The notes under the pieces: generated by a model
Databases searched by the model: none
The model's input: the letters and a program-made list of their open reading frames with translations, nothing else
Told to the model about the DNA's origin: nothing
Source: Trichoplax sp. H2
Lineage: Eukaryota > Placozoa > Uniplacotomia > Trichoplacea
Length of the DNA stretch: 64,000 nucleotides
Direction of reading: 5' to 3'
Assembly (NCBI GenBank): GCA_003344405.1
Contig: NOWV01000273.1
Coordinates: forward strand, 1-64,000
Part shown: positions 27,501-36,823 of the stretch, one piece after another
How positions within the stretch are numbered: the stretch's first letter is position 1
Layout of the letters: each line of letters starts with the position of its first letter
Made by a program: the position numbers and the translations under genes

Positions 27501-28012
27501 TAGAATTACTAAGGTAAGTTACGATATTATTTATGCAATATAGTATAAAAATAGCGATGCATAATAAAATGAAATTGTTTCATGTCGGTAAGTAACAAGT
27601 TTACCTAATTTTGATAATTTGCTTAACAATAACTGTGCAAAAATTTTAAATATTATTAAGCTATAGCTTACCTATGTATTTTATAGTATGAAAACTTGTA
27701 TACGAATGGGGAACTGAATCAAGCAAGCTTTTAGAATTCATACTAATTGGACAAGTCCAATATAGCTCTTATATAACCTTTTAGAATTCATACTAATCAA
27801 ACTTGTCCAATAAAGCTTTTATAAAGATAGCGCTACATCGAATTATATTCGTTATGTTAGCTATTATTTCGTAAAGACTTTAATTGTAATGCAAAAGCTA
27901 CAAATTTCAGGGATTGATTTTCGTTGTAAAATTTATCCTGAGAGTTTCTTTACAGCCCGCATACACTAAGTTAGGTAATGGCAGCACACATGGGTTTAGA
28001 ATTGCAATCTAA
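6512..28012 (+). CDS. Giant adhesion GPCR with IgGFc, Ig, FN3, HRM, GAIN, GPS and 7TM
   Basis: I assembled 42 coding exons by homology and splice phase. They total 8,958 bases, about 2,985 residues, and every junction keeps frame. Domain order: signal peptide, IgGFc-binding-like module, Ig1-3, FN3 1-15, Ig4, hormone-receptor motif, GAIN, GPS, seven helices, short cytoplasmic tail. Ectodomain exons are almost all phase 1-1, whereas exons of the GAIN/7TM part use mixed phases, as in other adhesion GPCRs. Such receptors sit in the plasma membrane, are usually cleaved at the GPS, and signal through a tethered agonist; that is family knowledge, not shown here. The ligand and G protein are unknown. 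The least certain parts are exon 1, placed by its signal peptide and phase, and the three tail exons, placed by phase and splice consensus only. The gene could in principle start further upstream. Confidence 0.85.
8107..8143 (-). repeat. Inverted copy of the 4474 hairpin motif
   Basis: Contains CGTCAGCAAAGCGACG, the reverse-complement form of the CGTY-GCTNTGCT-RACG hairpin found at 4474-4735. It lies inside the first receptor intron. Confidence 0.5.
8463..9722 (+). other. Receptor exon 2: IgGFc-binding-like domain
   Basis: One 1,260-bp exon encodes about 420 residues. It starts with SSGREFFVGF and has the signature blocks of the IgGFc-binding N-terminal family seen in FCGBP-like mucus proteins: STLVLPSHLYDKDYVVAAYD, GVLAGNECAFIP, EFHLPITRLGKNYIIST, PCLVTQFAKG and SDPFMTFVPAIEQY. 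In that family the module is extracellular, and its actual partner in non-vertebrates is not known. The acceptor at 8461-8462 and the donor GTAAGT at 9723 both give phase 1. An in-frame start at 8444 lies in the intron and would lack a signal peptide. Confidence 0.85.
9979..13146 (+). other. Receptor exons 3-5: Ig domains 1-3
   Basis: Three exons at 9979-10263 (285 bp), 11853-12137 (285 bp) and 12847-13146 (300 bp), all phase 1-1. Each codes one Ig fold with the Cys, Trp and Cys core: LECNATSSP with WLKDG and YQCEY; LNCNGTSYP with WLKNG and YRCRY; LQCRGSSLP with WLRNN and YLCNIS. Domains 1 and 2 have the same length and closely similar strands (YSRLVIT and YSRITIT), suggesting duplication. 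The introns are 256, 1,589 and 709 bp, and I found no further exon in the long middle one. Confidence 0.9.
13269..14071 (+). other. Receptor exons 6-7: FN3 domains 1-2
   Basis: Exons 13269-13589 (321 bp) and 13763-14071 (309 bp), phase 1-1. FN3 1 reads TNMTVSWLPPAFDGFSPITN and ends in an APYTTYFLQIWARNAIG motif. It carries two extra cysteines (TCLSSLSNNDC) that could form a local disulfide. FN3 2 reads SIKIVWQPPNIQNGILAYRV. Both are clearly more diverged than the eleven that follow. Confidence 0.88.
14336..17044 (+). other. Receptor exons 8-13: FN3 domains 3-8, three A-B pairs
   Basis: Exons 14336-14632, 14733-15029, 15291-15587, 15702-15998, 16330-16626 and 16748-17044 are each exactly 297 bp and phase 1-1. 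Odd-numbered domains (A type) share N-S-T-Q/K-W-N and LIPFTTYN with no LTANSI segment. Even-numbered domains (B type) share TANSI, SYNSLQWNHTG and LIPYTTYNV. Introns inside a pair are 100-121 bp and introns between pairs are 261-331 bp. All domains end in AAT..GFGP followed by TYQ.G at the donor. Confidence 0.92.
17468..19814 (+). other. Receptor exons 14-18: FN3 domains 9-13
   Basis: Exons 17468-17764, 18175-18471, 18659-18955, 19122-19418 and 19518-19814, again all 297 bp and phase 1-1. Each has the DRNGI..YK turn, the W of strand B and the closing AAT..GFGP block (domain 13 has GLGP). The donors after domains 10, 11 and 12 all start GTTT, so these three probably arose from one another. The 18175-18471 exon is as intact as its neighbours and should not be skipped. 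Confidence 0.9.
19933..20841 (+). other. Receptor exons 19-21: FN3 14 (split) and FN3 15
   Basis: FN3 14 is coded by two exons, 19933-20003 and 20104-20350, separated by a 100-bp phase-0 intron just after the RWQ of strand B. The second part reads VISERFSNGVILGYHF and ends SPRSNEYIINTLESG. FN3 15 is one exon, 20539-20841 (303 bp), with MVVWNVPPINDHNGIITGYR and STSVGFGPYS. Domain 14 is the only FN3 in this gene with an internal intron. Confidence 0.8.
20946..21221 (+). other. Receptor exon 22: Ig domain 4
   Basis: A 276-bp phase 1-1 exon starting APNVTQSPQSISIKAGATL, with the Ig core LECTATGDP, WMKDGE and HWCQFTN. It sits directly before the hormone-receptor motif. Ig domains in that position are known from other adhesion GPCR subfamilies. 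Confidence 0.9.
21323..21713 (+). other. Receptor exons 23-24: hormone-receptor motif (HRM)
   Basis: Exons 21323-21430 and 21607-21713. Part one reads FCLGEVTNDMRWPKTYRGK and VSCPSSIQG. Part two reads NASRLC, then LPIWESIDTTGCKSP. Joined in phase 1 they give the C..W..C, G-N-A-S-R-L-C, W..C pattern of the HRM. The first exon can be read past its donor into a false GNLNR continuation that lacks the later cysteines. The exon-24 end is phase 0, matching the next exon. Confidence 0.82.
21898..23256 (+). other. Receptor exons 25-30: GAIN domain
   Basis: Exons 21898-22065, 22209-22277, 22433-22550, 22675-22800, 22892-22961 and 23100-23256. Family landmarks are LYGGDIVQTLEIM (subdomain A), FQKLVVVIYKTLDEVIP (the VFVIYKTL-like strand), and TGTHSVNSHIISTSMYP followed by YQPLKITFINKN. 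The last two are the S/N-V-I-S and P-V-x-I-T-F strands that precede a GPS. Junction phases are 0, 0, 1, 1, 2, 0 and all match. Confidence 0.82.
23451..24006 (+). other. Receptor exons 31-32: GPS autoproteolysis site
   Basis: Exons 23451-23512 (RHCTYWQPQS) and 23892-24006 (WETTGCWMGLESNLTHTVCY then CNHTTTFATIL). All four GPS cysteines and both tryptophans are present. The usual H-L-T/S cleavage tripeptide is H-T-T here, so the His general base and the Thr nucleophile are present, but the middle residue is polar instead of Leu. Confidence 0.88.
24395..26728 (+). other. Receptor exons 33-39: seven transmembrane helices
   Basis: TM1 24395-24492 (SSFFLVLTIAIHVIYW); TM2 24770-24872 (INLNIFICLLIANLIIIFGL); TM3 25002-25152 (LQCVILATVLHYVLLASFAW); TM4 25323-25404 (VLAIAIAVVTAAVTINIAG); TM5 25584-25673 (SCWLR, then IILIFVISIMLMIL); TM6 26287-26413 (VLLLMLAICWTLFVLF); TM7 26669-26728 (GLYVFTFYGCINIIYH). 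The Cys of LQC in TM3 and the Cys of SCW in loop 2 form the conserved disulfide pair. TM6 keeps the W of the family motif. The TM5 exon must use the donor at 25674, because the earlier GTAAGG at 25651 gives the wrong phase for TM6. Confidence 0.85.
27020..28012 (+). other. Receptor exons 40-42: short cytoplasmic tail and stop
   Basis: Three small exons chain in phase after TM7: 27020-27071 (LPYLKNENSTTPNFE), 27461-27513 (SKKEDKASSSSDHRITK) and 27956-28012 (PAYTKLGNGSTHGFRIAI then TAA). Donors GTAAGT at 27072 and 27514 are strong, and phases 0, 1, 0 agree. The tail is about 54 residues and Ser/Lys-rich. No homology supports these exons. Confidence 0.45.
27727..27826. repeat. Two tandem ~50-bp repeats in receptor tail intron
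   Basis: The block TTTTAGAATTCATACTAAT occurs twice, each time followed by a GTCCAATA/TTATA segment. It lies within the last intron of the receptor gene. Confidence 0.75.
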
Positions 28013-30458
28013 AGGCATATTGTAATGTTATTATACAAACTATCATAGAAATAGATTGGTAAATTAAATAATTTTAATTCTCTCATAAAGTAATCGAGCC
28101 TAAATACTTACAGTAAGAAAAACAAATTGCGATTGTACTGCGGTAAATAGCCTATTCCATTGCACCGTACTAATATTTTTACATGTTATCGTACCAGGTA
28201 GTTGTAGTACATTACTCATATTTACCTTGCTAGTCGTATTGATTATAATTAAATAATTAGTTTATGATAGATCTTGTGCTGTTAATAAACCATTTCATAA
28301 AAACATGATGTAATCTGACAATCTAAAATAAAACATTAGATATCTATGTCTACTAATATTACAGCCAAAATTAGCTACTATTAGATAGTTTGGTATAAAT
28401 CCACAGCTTGAATTATGTGGAGGTTAATAATTCTGCCACTTATAACTACTTTATTAGAGTGCAATATATAAACTCCACCATTATGATTACCATAGAGAGA
28501 TTTAGTCAATTAGCACAGTTTTTACCAAAGTGATATATTACCCTATAAATATCAACTAAAATATTACTAATTAAAAATTATGTTACTCTCTAAGTGGCTA
28601 TATTTTTTACATATCGCAATTGCCGAAGTAATTAGTGTAGTAACTACATTAATATAACAATTTTTGGTCTAGCAAATCTAATATGGTTTGATTTTGGAAT
28701 GTATGGATTCTATAATCTATCTATGCGCTTCATCATCTTTGATAGCCTTACATTGTATCATTATACTTAAAGAGTTCGAAGGTGTTCATCAAATTCATCA
28801 AAATTTACGATCTCGATAATGTAATAGATAATTTCACTAATTGAGTTAATTTCCTTGATCACTGAAGTACTGTATACTGCATGCCTGAATTTGTTATAAA
28901 TTTTCTTGAACATAGTTATTATATCAAGTTAATAGATAGCTGAGTTTATAATGAACATATAAGATAAGGATATGTTGTGCTAGGAGAGTTATCTAAGTCC
29001 TAACCTTAAGAATTCATTGTAATGACGAATAGCAAAATTATACTCGTATGCAGATTTTCAAAATTTAAACGAAGAGGGTTTATTGGTTAGAGTTATTAAT
29101 TCTTTTCTGTCGCTTCACCTGATCAAAGAATTAGTAGAAAGGTCTATTTCCTGGTTTACTGCTAATAACGAATAGGGTACATCTTCTTTGAAAGCATACG
29201 CTGTGTTCAATCGTATTTAAAGTAGGTTATGAAACACTTATTTTAATTAATCGGTACTGTATTTTAATATTTTTCTGTTGATAATTCTATATATATTTTG
29301 CGATGAGGTATAGCTCCAGATGACTTTCACTTTACATGTAGAACATCTGGATGTAATTGCATAATAACAGTAAAGAGTGCTGTGATACCTGTGGGCTTTC
29401 TCACTGAAGAAAGTTTGAGTACTTCTAGAAATAGTTTCTATGAAGGTTTCGGCTCTTTTGAAAGTGAATTTTAAGATTGTATGTTTATGGCGTGTTCTGT
29501 ACTTATGATTGATGTGCTTGAAGTATAAAAATGAACTTGGCAACTTTTTCATAACTGTTCACATTTAGTTGGGGCATATTCAATTTCATTTTTGACTACC
29601 CTCCAAATTACGTATTACCAAGCTGAAGAATACGAATTTTTTTGACGAGCTAGCTTGCTAATGCAAAAGGATGTCCAATATAAAATTTTTGTCGCTATCA
29701 ATCAGATCTTTCAAAGAGATATAGTATTAAAGTTAGTCTCTTTTAATCTCCAAGAATAAGAAATTTTAGAGATTTGTAAATAACGTTATCGATGAAATAA
29801 AATACGTATTTATCAAATTTTACTCACATTACATTGTGTCCTGTATGTCTTATTAATTATGATCTGCAACTATCAAAAATATTCAATAAACAACAGTTGC
29901 ATAATAGAATAATTAATCGAAGTATTGATTGCTTTCTTTATTGGTTTAATCAATATTTTGCTCAGTATTATTTGTGTGCTTTACAAATATGCAAAATGTA
30001 ATTGCAAGCATTGTAAATAATGGTGCACACTGCAGTTAGATACTGTAATTAACGTAACAGTAAGCGTAGATAGCTGACTCTTAGTGTGTTCATGTATCTC
30101 ATCCTAGCTTTATATTGGACGGTAAATCCAATATTAAGACAATTCTACATCTTAGATGATAAATGATAAGCAGAGGAACTGATATAGCCATTAAATATAC
30201 CAACATCTGAGCCTATTAAGATCCAGCTTTGATTGAAAAGCAATAAAGCTGATACAGAAATTATGACGTATCTATAAGAACATGCATTTTCACTTGCAAC
30301 AGGTTCACTTGCAAATAATTTAGTTCTAGAGTAACGACGAAATAATACGAGCTATAAACATGATATAGCACTGTATACTGATTACTGTTTCAGAGCCGTG
30401 TCTGCGGCTGAAACAGATAAAAGATATAGATATTATAGAAATGATAGTTTAGAATTTC
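28013..30458. other. Intergenic between convergent genes
   Basis: AT-rich. It separates the plus-strand receptor tail from the stop of the minus-strand gene at 30459, so it should hold both polyadenylation regions. A 101-residue minus frame at 29247-29552 has no recognisable features. Nothing else was seen. Confidence 0.5.
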
Positions 30459-32443
30459 TTAGTCTTTACTCTCCTCATGGTCATCATGCTGTTGTAGATA
30501 GTCGTCGAGATAAAACTGTTCTTCATTTTCTTGTTTTTCTTCTATGTCTTCTTGTATTTCAGGGTGCTTTAATGGCCTATCATTTTTCCTGTAAAATCCT
30601 TCTAATGCTCTTTTTGATTCGTAAGCGAACCAGGAATCACCTCTAGTAATTGGTGTCGGAAGGAAAATTCGGGAGTGCTGAGGAGTTATTTGTTTTACAT
30701 GGTCACTATTACGTCTAGTACTATCAAACGGTTGCTCAATTGGGAACTTAGGCGGAATCGTATTCCAAGAAGACTGTAATATATTACCCTCTGTTTGAGT
30801 TCGGTCAATCAATTCTTTTGATTGTTTAGGACCTGCTTGGTTATTTTGCTGATGTAACGTAGAAGAACTGGAATCACATTGCTGATTTTCTTGATTAATG
30901 GTAAGTTCTTTATCGAATGGCAAATCGAACGCAGTATCAGGTAAGGGAACTTTACTCGTTCTTCTTTTATCAGGTGAATGCTGTCTTTCTTGCTGAGTTA
31001 TTTTACTAGTATTAAATTCACGAATACTGTCATCCTGGCAACGTGATAATTTCATTTTGTTAGTTTGATGTAAGTCTCTAGTATCAGGTAATTGTTGCGA
31101 TGTTTTTTTAGCTTCATTTTTCTCCTTAATTTTACGGCTTAACACCTGCTCAATATCGCTATATTCCGATGCTAGTAAGATAGGGTAAATAAACCGTTAC
31201 AGAGGTAAAGGAAAATAATTTATTAAGATAAAAATATACCCTCGAAAAATTTGGCTTACCCGGCACTTGAAAAATATCCCACTCCAAATCATCGTCGTCT
31301 TCACTATACTGCTTTCGATAAAGATTAAATTGAGTTGGATAGATTGATTTATCATTACATGACTTAACATTCCATTCGCCTTGACGTTTTTCGGACAGAT
31401 TTCGGATATGACTATAGTTTTTAAAGAGTAATTACAGTATTTATAGTATTTATTCAGCAATTCCTACGATACCAAGTATCATCGAGAAACTGTCATTATA
31501 AATGTTTATGCTATATGAAACTCCTGGAGTGGTAAAGTTTATGTTGGTTATGCTATCAATTGATTAAAGGTAAGTTAATAGGATATTACTTAGTAATGAT
31601 AGCCAAAGATTTAGTATTAATTGTGTAGTAAGAAATACTCTTGCATCGACGACTATCCCTGCTGTTATTATTACATGTTGCTTTGCATTAGCCATATATG
31701 GCATTAATTGAACGTTAGAGAATTGAATTCAAGCTATGAAGTAACACAGAAAGATTGATTTTAATTTTTACTTTAGCTACTGATATACACTGATATCGAT
31801 ATGAAGTGAGATCTGAATAATTTTATGAGGTAATCAAGCAAAATGATCAGCTTTCTATATCTTGATTACGGAGGATCTTCGAAATGAAAATACTATTTAA
31901 GATTATAGAAATGATATAAATCCGTAGAAATCTTTTTTTAAACCTCCGTTGGTGTATTGAGCACTCAGTTAAAAGTACTATATGAATTATTGTCAGTATG
32001 ATTTAAAATTATGATGAAAATATAAATTTATCATCTTAAAACTTACCGTCTGTGTATTAAGCACTCGATTAAAAGTATTAGTCCTAATATTAAAGCCATC
32101 AAGATACAGGTTGCAAATAAAACGTAGGAGACGATAATTAAACTGTTCGCTACTAAAAAATGCAAAAGATTATCCAAATATAAGTTCTATATCTGTAAGG
32201 TTATTAAACTTGTAATTTGCTATGGCTAGACGGATTATCAACAGTTTCAATATGTCATGATATTGATGCTATTAGAATTCTTACCTTGACACTGGTCAAC
32301 AGCTACCGATGCTGATGACGATGTAGTTAAGCCATACGGACATAGCCAACAGTCGGATTGATTTGCATAAGGTTGATAAGTACCAACTTGACAAGGCAGG
32401 CAAGTTTGATCGGACTGGAGGTAGTACCCAGGAGGACAAATCA
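30459..32443 (-). CDS. Type I membrane protein, ephrin-receptor-like Cys-rich module, partial 5'
   Basis: Four exons chain in phase: 32443-32285, 32152-32047, 31411-31260 and 31171-30459. Exon one is a phase 1-1 Cys-rich module (ICPPGYYLQSDQTCLPCQVG, TYQPYANQSDCWLCPYG, ending DQCQ) of the ephrin-receptor-like / GCC2-GCC3 type. Exon two is a single helix (IIVSYVLFATCILMALILG) followed by IHRR. The rest is a roughly 287-residue cytoplasmic region rich in Gln, Lys, Asp and Ser, with an acidic patch (SEDDDDLEWDIF) and no kinase or known domain. Donors at 32046 and 31259 are GTAAGT and GTAAGC. The signal peptide and any further ectodomain exons lie above 32443 and were not found. The ligand and role are unknown. 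Confidence 0.72.
31937..32080 (-). repeat. Partial duplication of TM-exon donor region
   Basis: The segment around the donor of the membrane-helix exon (32034-32080) has a diverged copy at 31937-31983 (GCACTC.TTAAAAGTA and TGTATT shared). The copy has a stop and no GT at the donor position, so it is a dead partial exon. Confidence 0.6.
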
Positions 32444-33459
32444 CTAATTAAATTTATTAAGATTTAGCTGATCAATATTTTGACGAAATGTTGTAACGAG
32501 CACTTAAAGATTTCAGTTTGAAAAAGAAAACTGAGTTATAGTCTGTTTCTTATAATACTACAACATCAGTAGAAGAATCGCATTTCTCTACCACAAAATC
32601 GAGCATTATTTAATACTATTCTAATCATGGAATTCTAATTTGGTTGTAATCATGCCAAGTCGTAATAATGAGCATAGCTGATATTACTTTTCATGGATGT
32701 TATCTGTACATGGTGAAAGTAACTTCACTCCCTTGACCTAATTTTATAAAACTCGTAACCTAATACAGTACGTAACGTCTGAAATTTTCTGCTTATAATT
32801 ATTCACAGTATGTCTTAGCAATCTACGAGCTATAATCACTATCTAGTAGTTACTAAAAGCATCTTACCACAGATAAGTAAGAAATGGGGGTATCTACAGG
32901 TTTTCTCTAACTATTAGACATGTATGGTCGAAACTATAACCTTTTCGGTATTATCGGGATAGTACATAGTAGCCATGCAATAGAATACTATTTCACCAAA
33001 GTGAATTAAAACTCTGATCATTACATATTAAGAGTCTTGAGTTCATATACGGCATGAAAGAAAGTAAGAAGAATTGTTCACTTCTCAAAACCATTCTAGG
33101 AGATTGAGACTGTGTTATAACAAGTCAAATCTACGTAGTCTTCGCTACCATTGCGAATGATATCGATCACTGTTAATAATTACGGGAAGTCTTGAGTCAA
33201 TATGGCTGAAAAATAGAGAACTCGTGAATCTATTAAAGCAGCTTAGTATTTTAATGATCCTTATGGCAATTAAGATTTGTACTTAGGAGAAAATGAGTAG
33301 AAGAGGAATTGCGTTGAAGCATAAAAAGGATGAGTACCCAATCTCTTTTCGGTATTCGTCTGCATTATACGTAAGATCCATGTTTCATAGTGAATATTAT
33401 CATAATGACCACATTATAAAATCTTTCACTATTGCTCTTTCAGATTATAATCAAGTAAC

Positions 33460-34340
33460 ATCCCTTAAACTGATAAGATTTTAAACATTATATCATTAGC
33501 GTAAACAGCTTGAATACGGTTGATATTGAAAGTATTGTTTAAGCTGAAAATACCAAATAAAGTACAAAAGCTAGTTGATGAACATTCTGTCTTAAAGATT
33601 TTTCTAGAGTATCATTAGAGAAAACCACTCGAAGATGGTTACAATTTAATTGAAGTATCGTTTAAATTGAAAGTATGACATAAAGTTCAGAAGTGAATGA
33701 CGGATACTCTATCTTAAAGATTCATCTTAAATATCGCTACGAAAATGCTAAGAATCCACAATTAGGAAAGCCAGTTAGGAAATCATTTTAACGACCAATT
33801 ATTTAAGGGAGTGCCGTAATAATTCTGCTGATGATTTGCATTAAAGGTAGAGTTAAATTCAATCATTTGGGAAACGTTAAGGAGAGGAAGTAGATAAACG
33901 ATTATTGTTTGTTTTCAAATTTTAAACGGTATGCTTTTAATCCAAGTTAGAAGACTTTTTAAAAGGCGTTTTAGCGACCACTATTTAACGAAGTAGCCCC
34001 CCTAGGGATTACTGCATATCACTTAAAATTAAGTTAAAGATTACGTCTTAGGTGAAATAAAGAAAAATAGTACTATAGAGAGTGAATTGATGTATAATTA
34101 TAATTTAATGATTCAATTTCAATGATTTCGCGGAACCGCAAATTGAAATTCAAAATGGTAGAAAACTATTTAAAAATGCTTTGAAGGGTTCATTACTAAA
34201 CGGAGTGATTCTAGCTCGGGAATTATGATTTAATCCGATCTAGGTGATAAATTGAATAATAAAAAAAAATCGTACAAACGACATAGGGCAGAAATACCTA
34301 GACGAATATTTTACTTAAAGATTCATTTCTAACGCTCTTA
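33460..34340. repeat. Degenerate nested repeats
   Basis: Two units of about 130 bp (33460-33590 and 33591-33720) share CT.TCTTAAAGATT endings. Three units of about 190 bp near 33780, 33960 and 34170 share a TTTTA.CGACCA..TATTTAA.GGAGT-like block. All are strongly diverged. Confidence 0.45.
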
Positions 34341-36715
34341 CTGAAATAGAGTGAGACCCAAATCACTTTAATGAAAGATTGCTCAAAAGACGAGAAGACT
34401 GTAACGTAACTCATAATTAATTTTAAACTAAATATATGGAAAAAGAAAAGTGATGAATTAATTCTCCCTTCAATATCCCGTCAAACACTTTAATGTTAGT
34501 CTGTTTAGAATCCACGCCGGCAAAAAACGAATAAAATTATCATTTGCAGGGCCTCTTCTGAACAGGATGATTTGACATTGAACTAGTATTACCTAATGAC
34601 GATCCAGAAATGGTTTGTCCTGCGTTTTCCATTGCCTACTTCTGCTAAAGATAAATGACTGCGATTCGAATGCGAATTTCTTACTTGCTTGCGTTAGTAC
34701 TAATCCCGTGATTCGTTTCTAGATTGGTATCAGCTTCATTTTATTTGAAGATAACAAGTTTAATGGATCCTCAACGATGTCAACATGCAATCAAAAAACA
34801 GATTTTGTAAAAAAAATTCTATGTAAAGTTAATCAAAGATTGTAAACAATTTTAAATGGATACTGTAAAAGTTCTTAATCGAAAATATCATCCATATTAG
34901 TCAATTTTAATGATAGTAAATACAATATAACGCAGAGATGTATTACGTGCTGTAACACTAAGAAGAAATGGATTGCATTATAAATTGGAAGTGAAAAATT
35001 CTCGTTCAAGAAAATAGAAGGTTTTAAATCGATTTTAGTCTTAATTTGATTCAGTTATATCAGGATCAAATGCTAGTAATATCATCAGGCTGTGATACAA
35101 TTAAAAAATGATCTCAAATCATAAGTATGCATGTTACAGTAATGATTGACTTTATGTGATGAAAAGGGAGACTTGAAGGCTTGCTGTTGCACGTATCGCA
35201 ATTTTATTAGATTTTTTATACTTTACGTCATATGTGATGGCAAGGGCTGTGATCCAACAAAAGTGTCTACGCTGTATATTAACAGCAAATATTTACTCCT
35301 GATTTACTTGTAAAAATTGTTTATATTTTATTATTAACTTAAGTAAATGAGCAGTAAAAAATTCTCATATGGAACTACTGTAGTGATATAGATACCATGA
35401 ATTGGTTTTAATTTGCTGTCATCAGTAGATGTACTGGCTGCATCTTACTCCAGATTTTAGGCTGTAATTGATTAGTTAAATATAAAGGGCAAAATATAGA
35501 TTAAAAATATCAAATTGTCCGACACTAAAACAAAAAGCGTTTCTTTTCAAGCATTAAGTGTACGATTGATTATTAATCCAACATTTCTGCTATACTCAAG
35601 AAGAGAATATTTCCCAATGTAGCATTAAACACTTTTGGAGCATGAATTCTTGCGACTACTCCTTCATTTTAGATATTATGAAGATTTGATACCCTGAGCC
35701 AGACATAGTCCTACCATTTGATAAACCTGAGATTCATATTTAGACGGAGAGAAACTGTGCAACAATTATAACAAGTTATTGACTGCTACTGAAAGATTAA
35801 ACATTAGATTTCATTTCATGGGTTATTCGTCTTTCTCGGATAGAAAGCCTTAAGTGTGATTTTATAAGGTGATCCATGCGGAAATGAAATAAATAAAAGA
35901 TACGGTATTTGTGGCAGAAAAATCTTATAGAATAATTTTTAGGATGACTCCGCACTACGTTATTATTCTAATTAGAATTTTGATAATATTCTTTATAGAT
36001 GGAAAAGGGTTAATTTTACGAAAAGTCAAGAATATTGGACACATAATTACAAGCGAAAAAGACTCACTAGCCTATGCTACTCATTGTAAAAAAATCAATT
36101 TCAAGTTCTAAAAGCCTGTAATAGCTATAGCAAAATTCAAGAATTCAGATTGCCTTAGAAATAAACAAGTCGAAACTATGAAAAGTCTTTTCTAAAGATA
36201 TTTTGTTATCAGCATTTGATACATTATTAACTGTATATATATCTGGCATCATTTCTGAATCTTAACGAATACTGTTTATGGTTCTTCTATTTGTCATTTA
36301 ATAGAGTCGGAGTGGATAAATATACTCTAACTTGTGAGGAGTAATTATAATAAGGACAGATTAGCTTCATAACTATATTGAGGCAGTTTAGAGGTAATTT
36401 GTAAATTAAGCTAGCTAGATGATGGATGACATCCATAAAGTTAATGAATAATCGAGTAATAATTAAACGGATGACTACAATATTATAGAATTTGCATATT
36501 ATAGTTAACTCTTACATGCAAAATGTCAATGTCAGACATTTATTATATTACTTCAAAGATGGCTAGAATCTTAATTCAACGAGTTTGTCCCTTGATTATG
36601 TTTTCCTAGTGAAATTTTATTACTAATAGTGAGTACTTTTATCATGGATACGGGGGTTCTTGATCGGTCATAACTAAGATCATCTTCAGCTGTCCCAGTT
36701 AGGACTGAAAGTGGG

Positions 36716-36823
36716 CGATTCGGTTTAATGGTTAAATGGTTATCAATAGGTTAATCGGTTATGGTTTATGCTCGATTCAGTAATGGTTAAATGGTTATCA
36801 ATCGGTTAATCGGATATGGTTTA
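36716..36823. repeat. Two tandem ~55-bp repeats
   Basis: Units start at 36716 and 36773, each CGATTC followed by TAATGGTTAAATGGTTATCA and GGTTAATCGG. A shorter GGTTAA/GGTTAT theme recurs inside each unit. Confidence 0.8.

Noticed and set aside
29247-29552. 101-residue minus frame
   Set aside because: No recognisable motif, no plausible splice context, and its composition is that of AT-rich random sequence.
32860-32925. Upstream minus exon ending at a GTAAG donor near 32873
   Set aside because: Phase fits, but the peptide would be only about 14 residues with an in-frame stop just before it and no Cys-rich pattern.
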